DNA of 53,653 nt from Bacteroidota bacterium. Lineage in GTDB: Bacteria > Bacteroidota > Ignavibacteria > UBA10030. The stretch spans positions 1 through 53,653 of the forward strand of contig JAKAJH010000004.1 in assembly GCA_021813905.1 (NCBI GenBank), read 5' to 3'. Positions 44,260-51,531 of the stretch are shown here, piece after piece. A program made the position numbers and the translations under genes. Every line of letters starts with the position of its first letter. Within the stretch, counting starts at the first letter, position 1. Under the pieces are notes generated by a model that saw nothing but the letters and a program-made list of their open reading frames with translations, had not been told where the DNA came from and did no database searches.

Positions 44260-45420
44260 TCAGAATGCCACAACGAATCCCGTGGACAGGCGATTCGTCT
44301 TGCGCTGCAGGTCGTACGTATACTCTCCGACCAACCGGACGTTGCGCGCCAGCATGTAATCGGCGCTGGCCGTCGCACTTTCGTACGCCGCCTCGGGGAC
44401 ATCCGAGCTCACACGGTTGTAAAGAAGCACACCGTACCAAGCGCTACGGTCCCCGTCCGGAGCATAGATCACTTCGGCAAAGCCTCCCTGGGTGCGCTTC
44501 AGAGCGCCGCGCGGCGTAAAGAGAGGCCGATCGTCCTCACGGAACACATACTGGGCGTTCAATTGAATCGGCGCAAGATCCAGCGTCAGATCCGGACCCG
44601 CCATCCAGACGGCGTTCACCGCATCCGATTGTTTCTCCCGACCGAAATATCCGAAGGCGCCAAGGCGGAATGACGAATTGATCTCCTGGTTCACTCGGAA
44701 CAGCATGTCTTTGTACTGATCGGTGTCAAAGCGCTTCTGCGCGTCGGCCGGCCCGATGCCGTTCCCGTTCGTGATCTCCAGCGTCACATCGGTCTTCGTC
44801 GGCAGGCCATACCGCAGCACGATGCCCCGGTCGTAGGTCAGATCCACCGTCGACTGGCCGACCGCGGTGGAATAGATGCGGTAATCCTCGATGGTCAGTC
44901 GCAGCTCCCGCTTGAAGAGCGGATCGGACTTCTGAAACTGTCCGACGGTCACGCTCAGATCGGAGCCGAACAGATGATGGAACATCACGAACGCATCCTC
45001 CATTCCGACGATTTCACCTTGCTCATTCATCAGGAAGTAAAAGTAGTAGCTGACATTCCGGCTGATCGCACCGCCCGACAACAGCTTGGCGACCCAGGGA
45101 ATCTGCACATCGGTATTGACCGGATCGTCCGGCAGCCAGGTGAGATAACCTTCAAAGCGTACCGCCAGCGGAAGCTCACGCAACAGCATCAGCTGATCGT
45201 CCCCGGTCTCGCGATACGCCCGCGGCGGTTCCTGACCCGGGAGCTGGTAGCCGTTGTTGGCGAATTCGTCGCCGAATGGCTTCAGCTTCGGGAACGGCGC
45301 GTGACACGTCGAGCACGACATGTCGTATTTCCGTGCGAAGGCGGGAATGCCGGGACTTTCATCCGTGGACACCACCACGAGCACGATCAGCGCAAGCGCG
45401 CACCGCATCACGATCTTCAT
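44260..45420 (-). CDS. Monoheme cytochrome c fused to an outer-membrane porin-like barrel (Cyc2-like)
   Basis: A 386-residue exported protein with one c-type heme motif, CSTCH (36-40), just after the signal peptide. Its flanks read IPAFARKYDM and APFPKLKPFGDEFANNGYQL. About 320 residues follow with barrel-like alternating strands (RFEGYLTWLP, YYFYFLMNE, TVDLTYDRGIVLRYG, LVGEYTYDL) and a C-terminal Phe. This is the fused cytochrome-porin plan of Cyc2 outer-membrane iron oxidases, whose heme region I recall as PxFARQTGxxCxxCH; here Q, T and G differ. The function may be electron exchange across the outer membrane, not proven iron oxidation. GAGGAGG precedes ATG 45420, 11 nt after the pentaheme gene. 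Confidence 0.75.
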   Translation of the reverse strand: MKIVMRCALALIVLVVVSTDESPGIPAFARKYDMSCSTCHAPFPKLKPFGDEFANNGYQLPGQEPPRAYRETGDDQLMLLRELPLAVRFEGYLTWLPDDPVNTDVQIPWVAKLLSGGAISRNVSYYFYFLMNEQGEIVGMEDAFVMFHHLFGSDLSVTVGQFQKSDPLFKRELRLTIEDYRIYSTAVGQSTVDLTYDRGIVLRYGLPTKTDVTLEITNGNGIGPADAQKRFDTDQYKDMLFRVNQEINSSFRLGAFGYFGREKQSDAVNAVWMAGPDLTLDLAPIQLNAQYVFREDDRPLFTPRGALKRTQGGFAEVIYAPDGDRSAWYGVLLYNRVSSDVPEAAYESATASADYMLARNVRLVGEYTYDLQRKTNRLSTGFVVAF

Positions 45421-45431
45421 GGTCTTCCTCC

Positions 45432-46790
45432 TCACAGGATCGTGATGGTGGTGCTGTGCGAGTTCACCTCCACGATGTCAGCTTCTTCCGCCGGTACGCC
45501 CAGGAACTCGACGAGCGGCCGCGGCAGCTTCTGATAGTTGAGCGTCGCCTTCACCACGACCGGTCCGGACGGGAGATTCGCCGGAAGCGACCAGGTGTAT
45601 GTTTCCAGTTTCGTTTCCCGCGGACCGATCCGGTAGTCGGGACCGAGCGATGCCGTGTTCCACTGCTGGATCGTCATGCGGCCTTGCGGGTCAAGATACG
45701 GGAGCCGGAAGATGCGGTCGCCCTCCGGGATTCCGTCACGCTGAATGCCCTTGAAGTCGGGAAGATGAAGCGGGATACCCATATCCTGATACGCCAGTGT
45801 GTTCGCTCCGATCGTGTAGTCCTCGCCGGCGAACCCTTTGCGATCGACGCGGAGCTGATACACCGTCCCCTTCGCATCCGTCGCTTCAACATGGAGCCAG
45901 ACCAGTCGTTCTTCCGCGGAACCGGTCGGGAACTTGTGCCCTGTCTTCTGGTTGAACAGCGCCACCGTGAACTTGACGCGCTCACCGGGCTCCGCCTGCC
46001 GCACATCCGGATGGACGCGAAGTTCAATGGTCCCGCGGACCTTGCCGTTATCATGCGCGCCGTGGAACAGATGCTGCGCCACGTCAGGCTGTTCGGGAGC
46101 CATCGCAGCGCTGCGCCCCGGTGCGAACGTCATGTGGCAGTGCTGGCAGGGAACGCCCTCCTTCGCGTACGGACCCTCCTTCCACTCCAGGTGCGTCGAT
46201 TTCACCCAGATGCCGTACGGATCCTTTTCGTTATGACACGTCCCGCAGAAATCGGCGGTGGTGAGGAACTCGCTCTTCCTGGTCTCATGGGCCGGCGACT
46301 TTGCCCCTTCCCGTGGTCCGTATTTCACCGTGCCGGGATCCGACACGAAATTGAAGTTGTGCGGCACATCTCCGGCATATCCTGTCACCGTATGACACAC
46401 GTCGCAGAACACCGACTCGTTGGCGCGACTGTTCGCTTCGGGCTTCGGGGGAGGAACATCGCCCGCCAGAAACGCCATCGGGGTATGACATCCGTTGCAG
46501 CCGGCCTTCACACCGGCGACCTTCGGATCGATATCCGCATGCGGAACCGCCAGCTTGAAGTACTCGATCTCATCCCATGCATGCGTGTACGCCTGCGACA
46601 TCATTGCCTGTCGCCACTGCTGATAGAAATCGATGTGACAGGACGTGCCGCAGAATTCGGGCTTCGCAAACTGATCGTAGGTCTTCGTCCCGAGAGCCTG
46701 ATCCCCCGCCACGGGGTTCTGCGCGACCGTTGGAACAGAAATGACAAGAAGAAGGACGAAGAGAGGAGAGACTGCAGTCAGGATCTTCAT
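45432..46790 (-). CDS. Pentaheme c-type cytochrome
   Basis: A 452-residue exported cytochrome. The signal peptide ends at PTVAQ. Heme-binding motifs are C47-x3-C51-H (CGTSCH, an unusual CX3CH), then CNGCH (98), CDVCH (129), CGTCH (182) and CQHCH (215). HLFHGAHDN near 240 may hold axial histidines. The C-terminal 200 residues are beta-rich with QKTGHKFPTGSAEERLVW, a block common in large multiheme cytochromes that feed or drain electrons at the cell surface. GGGAGG lies before ATG 46790. It is first in a two-gene unit with the fused cytochrome-porin. Confidence 0.88.
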   Translation of the reverse strand: MKILTAVSPLFVLLLVISVPTVAQNPVAGDQALGTKTYDQFAKPEFCGTSCHIDFYQQWRQAMMSQAYTHAWDEIEYFKLAVPHADIDPKVAGVKAGCNGCHTPMAFLAGDVPPPKPEANSRANESVFCDVCHTVTGYAGDVPHNFNFVSDPGTVKYGPREGAKSPAHETRKSEFLTTADFCGTCHNEKDPYGIWVKSTHLEWKEGPYAKEGVPCQHCHMTFAPGRSAAMAPEQPDVAQHLFHGAHDNGKVRGTIELRVHPDVRQAEPGERVKFTVALFNQKTGHKFPTGSAEERLVWLHVEATDAKGTVYQLRVDRKGFAGEDYTIGANTLAYQDMGIPLHLPDFKGIQRDGIPEGDRIFRLPYLDPQGRMTIQQWNTASLGPDYRIGPRETKLETYTWSLPANLPSGPVVVKATLNYQKLPRPLVEFLGVPAEEADIVEVNSHSTTITIL

Positions 46791-46851
46791 CGTAACCTCC
46801 CAGAAACGATGGAAGATAAATGCAGACCGGATAGGGATGACCGGTACCGTC

Positions 46852-46880
46852 AAGGTACATATCTGCATCGCGAAAGGCAA
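46852..46880 (-). promoter_or_regulatory. Promoter of the cytochrome operon
   Basis: On the minus strand: TTGCCT, 17-nt spacer, TACCTTG. The predicted start is about 55 nt before the cytochrome ATG. Besides this element and the sigma-54-like site at 47079, the 367-nt region 46791-47157 shows nothing recognisable. Confidence 0.55.
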
Positions 46881-47078
46881 CGTGCACCCTGATCCGGCAG
46901 GAGCGCTGTGATCATTCGGTGCGGGATGATCCGGGACCCCGATCGTCAGATCGCGGTGATCCCGACAATTGTGTCGAGCCACTTCGACAGAAATGTCGAA
47001 CCCTGATCCATCCACCGAACGACCGCGTCATCTTCTTCGCGTTCAGCGCAAAATTGCCGCTTTGCTGATACGCAGCTT

Positions 47079-47094
47079 TGGCACGACGGTTGAA
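47079..47094 (+). promoter_or_regulatory. Sigma-54-type promoter before the first DGDG gene
   Basis: TGGCACG-ACGG-TTGAA: the -24 element is a perfect consensus. The -12 element matches TTG but has A where C is normal. The predicted start near 47105 is about 53 nt before the ATG at 47158. Confidence 0.45.
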
Positions 47095-47157
47095 TGGATG
47101 GTATCGGACTTGACGTCAGTCACCAGTCAAACTCAATCTCACAGCAAGGAGCAGCAC

Positions 47158-47523
47158 ATGAAACGGATTCTCGGTACAACGACGGCAATGGCGATCGCGG
47201 CATCGCTGTTCGTCCTCAGTTCGGGCAATGCCCTGGCACAAGAGAAGAGCACGCAGGCCGCACCGGCCGGCAAGACGCAGCGCGGTGCGATGTTCGTCGA
47301 CAAAGACGGCGACGGTGTGTGCGACAACTACGGAACGCACGCCGGAAAGCAGGGACAGGCGGGCATGCGCAAGGGCCACGGCCCCGGGAACGGCACAGGC
47401 AACATGGGTGTCGGACCGAAAGACGGAACCGGGTACGGCGCAAAAGCCAATGGCGTCACGGGCAACGGCACGGGCGTATGCGACGGAACGGGCCCGAAGG
47501 GATATCGCGGCGGGAAGAAGTAA
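47158..47523 (+). CDS. Small exported Gly-rich protein with DxDGDGxCD motif (1)
   Basis: A 121-residue protein of unknown function. The signal peptide is MKRILGTTTAMAIAASLFVL and on to ALAQ. A single calcium-loop-like motif FVDKDGDGVCDNYG (about 51-64) resembles EF-hand or thrombospondin type-3 repeats. A Gly/Asn/Lys-rich, low-complexity tail follows, with GNGTGNMGVGPKDGTGYG and a second Cys in GNGTGVCDGTG. The protein would be periplasmic or outside the cell and bind metal, by inference. AAGGAGC precedes the ATG. It is divergent from the cytochrome operon. Confidence 0.75.
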   Translation: MKRILGTTTAMAIAASLFVLSSGNALAQEKSTQAAPAGKTQRGAMFVDKDGDGVCDNYGTHAGKQGQAGMRKGHGPGNGTGNMGVGPKDGTGYGAKANGVTGNGTGVCDGTGPKGYRGGKK

Positions 47524-47544
47524 TCTCCGCTCGGAGCACGGATC

Positions 47545-47583
47545 GGGATGGGACCCAGGGAGGCGTCCCATCCCTTCTATTTT
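47545..47583 (+). terminator. Terminator between the two DGDG genes
   Basis: GGGATGGGAC (47545-47554) pairs perfectly with GTCCCATCCC (47565-47574), followed by TTCTATTTT. The next gene starts 12 nt later, so read-through or a separate promoter is needed for it. Confidence 0.8.
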
Positions 47584-47594
47584 CGAGGCAACCA

Positions 47595-47885
47595 ATGAAC
47601 AGGTACCTGATGGTCATGATGTTCGGAGCCCTGATCGCGCTTCCGGCCGCCGCGCAGGATTCAACGGCGACGGCTTCAAGAACACCAAAGGCGCGGATGG
47701 ATCGGTTCGTGGATTCCGACGGTGACGGCATCTGCGATCAGCGCGCCCGCGGGCTAGGGTTTCGTCGCGGCCAGTACCGGGGAACAGCGAAAGCCGCAGG
47801 CGGCACGGTGACGCCGGCAGGGACGGGTCAGACAGGCCCGACGCCGAGCACCGGACGAAAGCAGTATCACGGAGGGAAGAGATGA
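47595..47885 (+). CDS. Small exported Gly-rich protein with DxDGDGxCD motif (2)
   Basis: A 96-residue relative of the preceding product. The signal peptide is MNRYLMVMMFGALIALPAAA. The motif FVDSDGDGICDQRARG (about 38-53) matches FVDKDGDGVCDNYG of copy 1. A basic, Gly/Thr-rich tail ends in YHGGKR, where copy 1 ends in YRGGKK. The two are clear paralogues. GAGG precedes the ATG. It overlaps the outer-membrane-barrel gene by 4 nt, suggesting functional linkage. Confidence 0.72.
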   Translation: MNRYLMVMMFGALIALPAAAQDSTATASRTPKARMDRFVDSDGDGICDQRARGLGFRRGQYRGTAKAAGGTVTPAGTGQTGPTPSTGRKQYHGGKR

Positions 47886-49018
47886 ATTCGCACACCGCCC
47901 GCTTGCTGCGGGTATTCGCTGCGATCATGGTGTTCGCATTATCCGCGTTCAGTCAGGCGAGCATCGAGACGGCGTTCTCAGTCATGGCAGACGACAACAT
48001 CAACAACTCCGCCGAAGCGGTCACGGATCGGATCGCCTCGTTGTCTCTCGAGGCGGGCTACGGATGGGAATGGAACCTCTCCTCGGTTCACGCCGCGTAT
48101 CGGGGCGGCATCGATTACTACAGCGCGGTGACGGACCGGAGCTTTCTGTCTCACGCACTGACCGCCGGGTTCGCGACCGCACTGAATGAGGACGGCAGCA
48201 GCCGGATCGAAGCGACCGCCCTTGGTTTTCTGAGGTCGGGACGCGGCGAGTACCGGATCCTTGACCACCGGATCCTTTCACTGGCGCTGTCCGTGTCGCA
48301 TGAGGACGAGGGCGTGTGGTCGATCACAGGCGGATACATGATCCGCGGGCTCTCCTTTCCTGAATTCAGCACGTACGATTACAGCGAGCACGTCCTGTCC
48401 GCCCGCACCTCGTTGTTCCTTCCCACCCGCACGACCGTGATCGCCGGGGGCGATATCGGACTGAAGGTGGACGCTGCGACGGCGGCCGATTCCATGGCGA
48501 GCGGCCGGATGGCTTCCCGACGGTCATCGTTGCTTTCGTCGCTGGGCGCGGTTCAGTGGCGCGCTTCCGTCCGGATCGGTCAGGCCCTCCTGGAGAACAC
48601 CGGCCTCAGCATCTCGGCCCGCTATCAGGGAGATCTGAAGAGCGGCTCGCACACACTGGCATCGATGAGCGCACTGGTCTCCGGGGACGAATTGTTCGAC
48701 GACCGGTACGGCTACGAGGGATTCGGGTGGTCCGCCATGCTGACGCAGGCGCTTCCGTTCGACGCACGTCTCCGGGCGGTGTGGAGTCAGGAGACGAAGG
48801 CGTACGTCAGCCTCGCGGCGTACGACCTTGCCGGCACGATGATCGCGACGCATCGAAGCGACCGGCGCTCGATCGCCAGCCTTTCCTGGGAACAAGATGT
48901 GTCGTTCCTGCCGGTGTCGTTCACGCTCGTATATGAGCACATTGTCAACGCATCGAACGATCCTTACTTCTCCTACACGAACAATGCGCTCACCGTGGCG
49001 CTGGCGCTCCCGTTCTGA
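47882..49018 (+). CDS. Predicted outer-membrane beta-barrel protein
   Basis: A 378-residue exported protein of unknown function. The signal peptide is LLRVFAAIMVFALSAFSQ. The whole mature part shows alternating amphipathic strands (ASLSLEAGYGWEWNLSSVHA, LSLALSVSHE, FTLVYEHIVNAS) and ends in ALALPF with a terminal Phe, as in barrels inserted by BamA. No heme motif or plug domain is present. It is co-transcribed with the second DGDG gene through a 4-nt overlap and precedes the histidine-kinase gene. A partner role for the cytochromes is possible but unproven. Confidence 0.68.
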   Translation: MNSHTARLLRVFAAIMVFALSAFSQASIETAFSVMADDNINNSAEAVTDRIASLSLEAGYGWEWNLSSVHAAYRGGIDYYSAVTDRSFLSHALTAGFATALNEDGSSRIEATALGFLRSGRGEYRILDHRILSLALSVSHEDEGVWSITGGYMIRGLSFPEFSTYDYSEHVLSARTSLFLPTRTTVIAGGDIGLKVDAATAADSMASGRMASRRSSLLSSLGAVQWRASVRIGQALLENTGLSISARYQGDLKSGSHTLASMSALVSGDELFDDRYGYEGFGWSAMLTQALPFDARLRAVWSQETKAYVSLAAYDLAGTMIATHRSDRRSIASLSWEQDVSFLPVSFTLVYEHIVNASNDPYFSYTNNALTVALALPF

Positions 49019-49057
49019 GCAGCCTTGCTTCTGCTCCAAAATCTCCGGATGCTTGAG

Positions 49058-49085
49058 GGCGCAGATCCCTGCAGGGGATCGCGCC
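49058..49085. other. Hairpin before the histidine-kinase gene
   Basis: GGCGC pairs with GCGCC, and ATCCC with GGGAT inside it, around TGCAG. Only TTCTG follows, so it may be a weak terminator. It ends 13 nt before the kinase ATG and could also affect ribosome access. Confidence 0.4.
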
Positions 49086-49098
49086 TTCTGATCAGCTG

Positions 49099-51132
49099 AT
49101 GAAAGCCCTCCTCTCCATCCGTCCCCGGACGATCATTGCGATCAGCCTGGCGCTCACGGTGCTAATGATCGCCACCGCGGTGATCGAACTCCGTCAAAGC
49201 CGGCTGGAACTGTTTCAATTGCTCCGTGATCAGGCCACTTCGCTCGCAGAATCCATTGAACACAGCAGCCGGAACGTCGTGCGATCAACCGATCGCATCG
49301 AGGAGGGATTGGCGGAGCGCCTCCTGAACAACGCCTACTTCATCGCCCGCCTCGATTCTGCCGGGACGCTGACGCAGGCCGACCTCCAGCGGATCTGCAG
49401 CGCGAATCAGATCTTTCGCATCAACATCTTCGACCGGCGAGGACGACGGGTTGTCGGCAACATCAATCCGCTGACGGAACACACGGGGCGCAGGCCGTTG
49501 CACACGCCGGCCGGGATGCTGGGCCCCATCCTCAACGGCACCACCGACCACCTGATCATCGGACTCAAGGAGTCGCGTTTCGGCGAAGGCCAGCGTTTTG
49601 CCGTGGCTGTGCGGCGCACCGGACGCCGCTCGGGAGCGATCGCGCTGAACCTGAATATCGACCAGCTCACCGAACTCAGAAGGACCATCGGCATCGGTCG
49701 ATTAATGAAGGATCTGGGCAACAATCCGGGCATCGAATACGCGGCGCTCCAGGACCGGCAGGGCATCATCGCAGCCAACGGCCAGGTCACGGAAATGACC
49801 GCCATCGATGCGGATCCGCAGATCCAATCCGCGCTGACGATGGACACGACGCTGACGCGCGTGACGACCATCGCCGGACGGGAGGTGTTCGAGGTGATCC
49901 GTCCCTTCCGAATGGGCGAAGACTTGGACGGCGTCCTCCGCATCGGTCTTTCGATGGATCCGGTTCGTTCCGCTGAGATCCGAATGCAGCGGAGGGTACT
50001 CGTGATGTCGATCATCACGCTGGTCATCGGCGCGCTGGTAATGACCGTGATCGTCGCCGGTCAGAACGCACGGATGGCACAGGAGCGCATCCATCGGGTT
50101 GAGACGTTCACCGGGCATGTCCTGGCGGAGATGCGCGATGCCGTCGTCGTTGTGGATCAGCGGTCCATGGTGACCATCTTCAACCATGAGGCGGAAGTGC
50201 TCTTTGGTGAGCCGGCGGAGCACGCGGTCGGTCGAAGCGTGGAGGAACTCTTCCACGGACCCCACGCCGCACTTGCCGGCGCGTTTGCACATGCCGCTGC
50301 GGCGCGCGAACTGATCCTACCATCGCCTGACGGACCGCGCGTCCTATCGGTCTCGGTCTCCGAGAACCGCTCCGCGAGCGGAATCGTCGAGAGCCGCACA
50401 GCCGTCATCCGCGATCTGACAGAACAGCGGCGCCTGCAGGAAGAGCTTCAACGGAAAGAGCGGTACAGTGCAATGGGAGAGCTCGCCGCAGCCGTGGCAC
50501 ACGAGATACGCAATCCCCTGAACGCCATCGGGATGATCGGACAGCGCTTTGCGAAGGAGTTCCGGCCGGTCCGCGGCGTCCGGGAATATCAGAAGATCAC
50601 CGACGTGCTCGTCCGCGAGTCGCGACGGGTGAACGCCATCATCGAGCAATTCCTGCGGTTCGCGCGCCCTCCGCGTCTGCACCCGCAACAGGTCGACGTC
50701 GGACCCTGGCTCAATGGCCTCAGCACACTCTTTGCCACCGATGCAAAAGCGAAGCACGTGCGCTTTTCGTCCCAAGCAGCCACGGGGTATGGTGTGTTCG
50801 ATCACGACCTCATGACGCAGGTCGTCCTGAACGTGCTTCGCAACGCGCTGGAGGCTACGCCGCGCGGCGGATCGATTCGTCTTTCCTCGTCCGTTTCGTC
50901 TGACGTGTTGCGCGTCGTCGTGACGGACAGCGGCAGCGGTATCGCTCCCGACGTCCTGCCGAAAATTTTCGATCCGTATTTCACCACGAAGTCCGGTGGA
51001 ACGGGACTCGGACTTCCCATTGCGCACCGGATCGTCACACAACACAACGGAGAGATTTCCATCGAGAGTCCGAGTGGTACCGGTACCACGGTCACCATCC
51101 GCATCCCCGTTGCTTCTTCCTCAGCCGGTTGA
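49099..51132 (+). CDS. Membrane sensor histidine kinase (NtrB/AtoS/ZraS-like)
   Basis: A 677-residue sensor kinase. TM1 lies at about 11-28 and TM2 at about 298-320 (VLVMSIITLVIGALVMTVIVAG), enclosing a 270-residue extracytoplasmic sensor domain. A PAS domain follows (about 333-440, DAVVVVDQRSMVTIFNHEAE). The HisKA box has H468 in AAAVAHEIRNPLNAIG. The ATPase domain has NVLRNALEAT (N box), DSGSGIAPD (G1) and GTGLGLPIAH (G2). This arrangement pairs with sigma-54 response regulators, and the one at 42772 is the only candidate nearby. The ATG at 49099 follows the barrel gene by 80 nt. Confidence 0.93.
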   Translation: MKALLSIRPRTIIAISLALTVLMIATAVIELRQSRLELFQLLRDQATSLAESIEHSSRNVVRSTDRIEEGLAERLLNNAYFIARLDSAGTLTQADLQRICSANQIFRINIFDRRGRRVVGNINPLTEHTGRRPLHTPAGMLGPILNGTTDHLIIGLKESRFGEGQRFAVAVRRTGRRSGAIALNLNIDQLTELRRTIGIGRLMKDLGNNPGIEYAALQDRQGIIAANGQVTEMTAIDADPQIQSALTMDTTLTRVTTIAGREVFEVIRPFRMGEDLDGVLRIGLSMDPVRSAEIRMQRRVLVMSIITLVIGALVMTVIVAGQNARMAQERIHRVETFTGHVLAEMRDAVVVVDQRSMVTIFNHEAEVLFGEPAEHAVGRSVEELFHGPHAALAGAFAHAAAARELILPSPDGPRVLSVSVSENRSASGIVESRTAVIRDLTEQRRLQEELQRKERYSAMGELAAAVAHEIRNPLNAIGMIGQRFAKEFRPVRGVREYQKITDVLVRESRRVNAIIEQFLRFARPPRLHPQQVDVGPWLNGLSTLFATDAKAKHVRFSSQAATGYGVFDHDLMTQVVLNVLRNALEATPRGGSIRLSSSVSSDVLRVVVTDSGSGIAPDVLPKIFDPYFTTKSGGTGLGLPIAHRIVTQHNGEISIESPSGTGTTVTIRIPVASSSAG

Positions 51133-51223
51133 CCGCAGTTCCGGATCCTCGCTCACGTTTTCCCGACCGCAGGAATTCGCATCGGCGAATGTCCGTTTCC
51201 GAGCCGGTTTTCGGTCACGCGTA

Positions 51224-51239
51224 CGGCACAGACATTGTT
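51224..51239 (+). promoter_or_regulatory. Weak sigma-54-like promoter before the thioredoxin-like gene
   Basis: CGGCACA-GACA-TTGTT: GG at the -24 position is kept, and the -12 element has TTGTT in place of TTGCT. It lies 43 nt before the ATG at 51282. Confidence 0.3.
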
Positions 51240-51281
51240 TTTTCCTCACCCACAGGCTATCCAATTGAAAGAGCACCCGAA

Positions 51282-51530
51282 ATGAACATTGAAGTTCTGG
51301 GTTCCGGTTGTCCGAACTGTCAGACCCTCGAGCGACGCACGCGTGAGGCACTCGCCGAGCTCCACCTTGACGCCACAATCGAAAAAGTTCAGGACATGCA
51401 GGCCATCGTGTCGTACGGTGTCATGCGCACTCCCTGCCTTGTGATCGACGGCCGTGTGGTGATTCAGGGGGCAGTCCCGAAAGTCGACGCCCTGAAAGAG
51501 CTCCTGACAAAACACGCGGGAGCGCGCTGA
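51282..51530 (+). CDS. Small thioredoxin-fold redox protein (CPNC)
   Basis: An 82-residue thioredoxin/glutaredoxin-like protein of the 'redox-active disulfide protein' (thioredoxin_3) group. The active site CPNC is at residues 10-13 of MNIEVLGSGCPNCQTLERRT, and the cis-Pro is in VMRTPCLVIDG, next to a third Cys. Such proteins accompany DUF318-type permeases. The ATG at 51282 fits the family start; the frame upstream lacks conserved features. It is separated from the permease gene by 1 nt, so the pair is almost certainly one functional unit. Confidence 0.9.
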   Translation: MNIEVLGSGCPNCQTLERRTREALAELHLDATIEKVQDMQAIVSYGVMRTPCLVIDGRVVIQGAVPKVDALKELLTKHAGAR

Positions 51531-51531
51531 C

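Noticed and set aside
44260-45420. Calling the fused cytochrome-porin an iron oxidase outright
   Set aside because: The heme-flanking residues differ from the Cyc2 pattern I recall, and barrel proteins with one CxxCH also occur in organisms not known to oxidise iron.
45276-46892. 538-residue plus-strand frame opposite the cytochromes
   Set aside because: It is the mirror of the heme-binding genes and is rich in Arg and His without motifs.
47114-47121. TGACGTCA palindrome before the first DGDG gene
   Set aside because: An 8-bp palindrome is expected by chance, and no second copy was seen near the other sigma-54-like promoters.
46969-47157. Upstream extension of the first DGDG protein
   Set aside because: It would remove the signal peptide from the N-terminus and cover the sigma-54-like promoter; ATG 47158 has AAGGAG.
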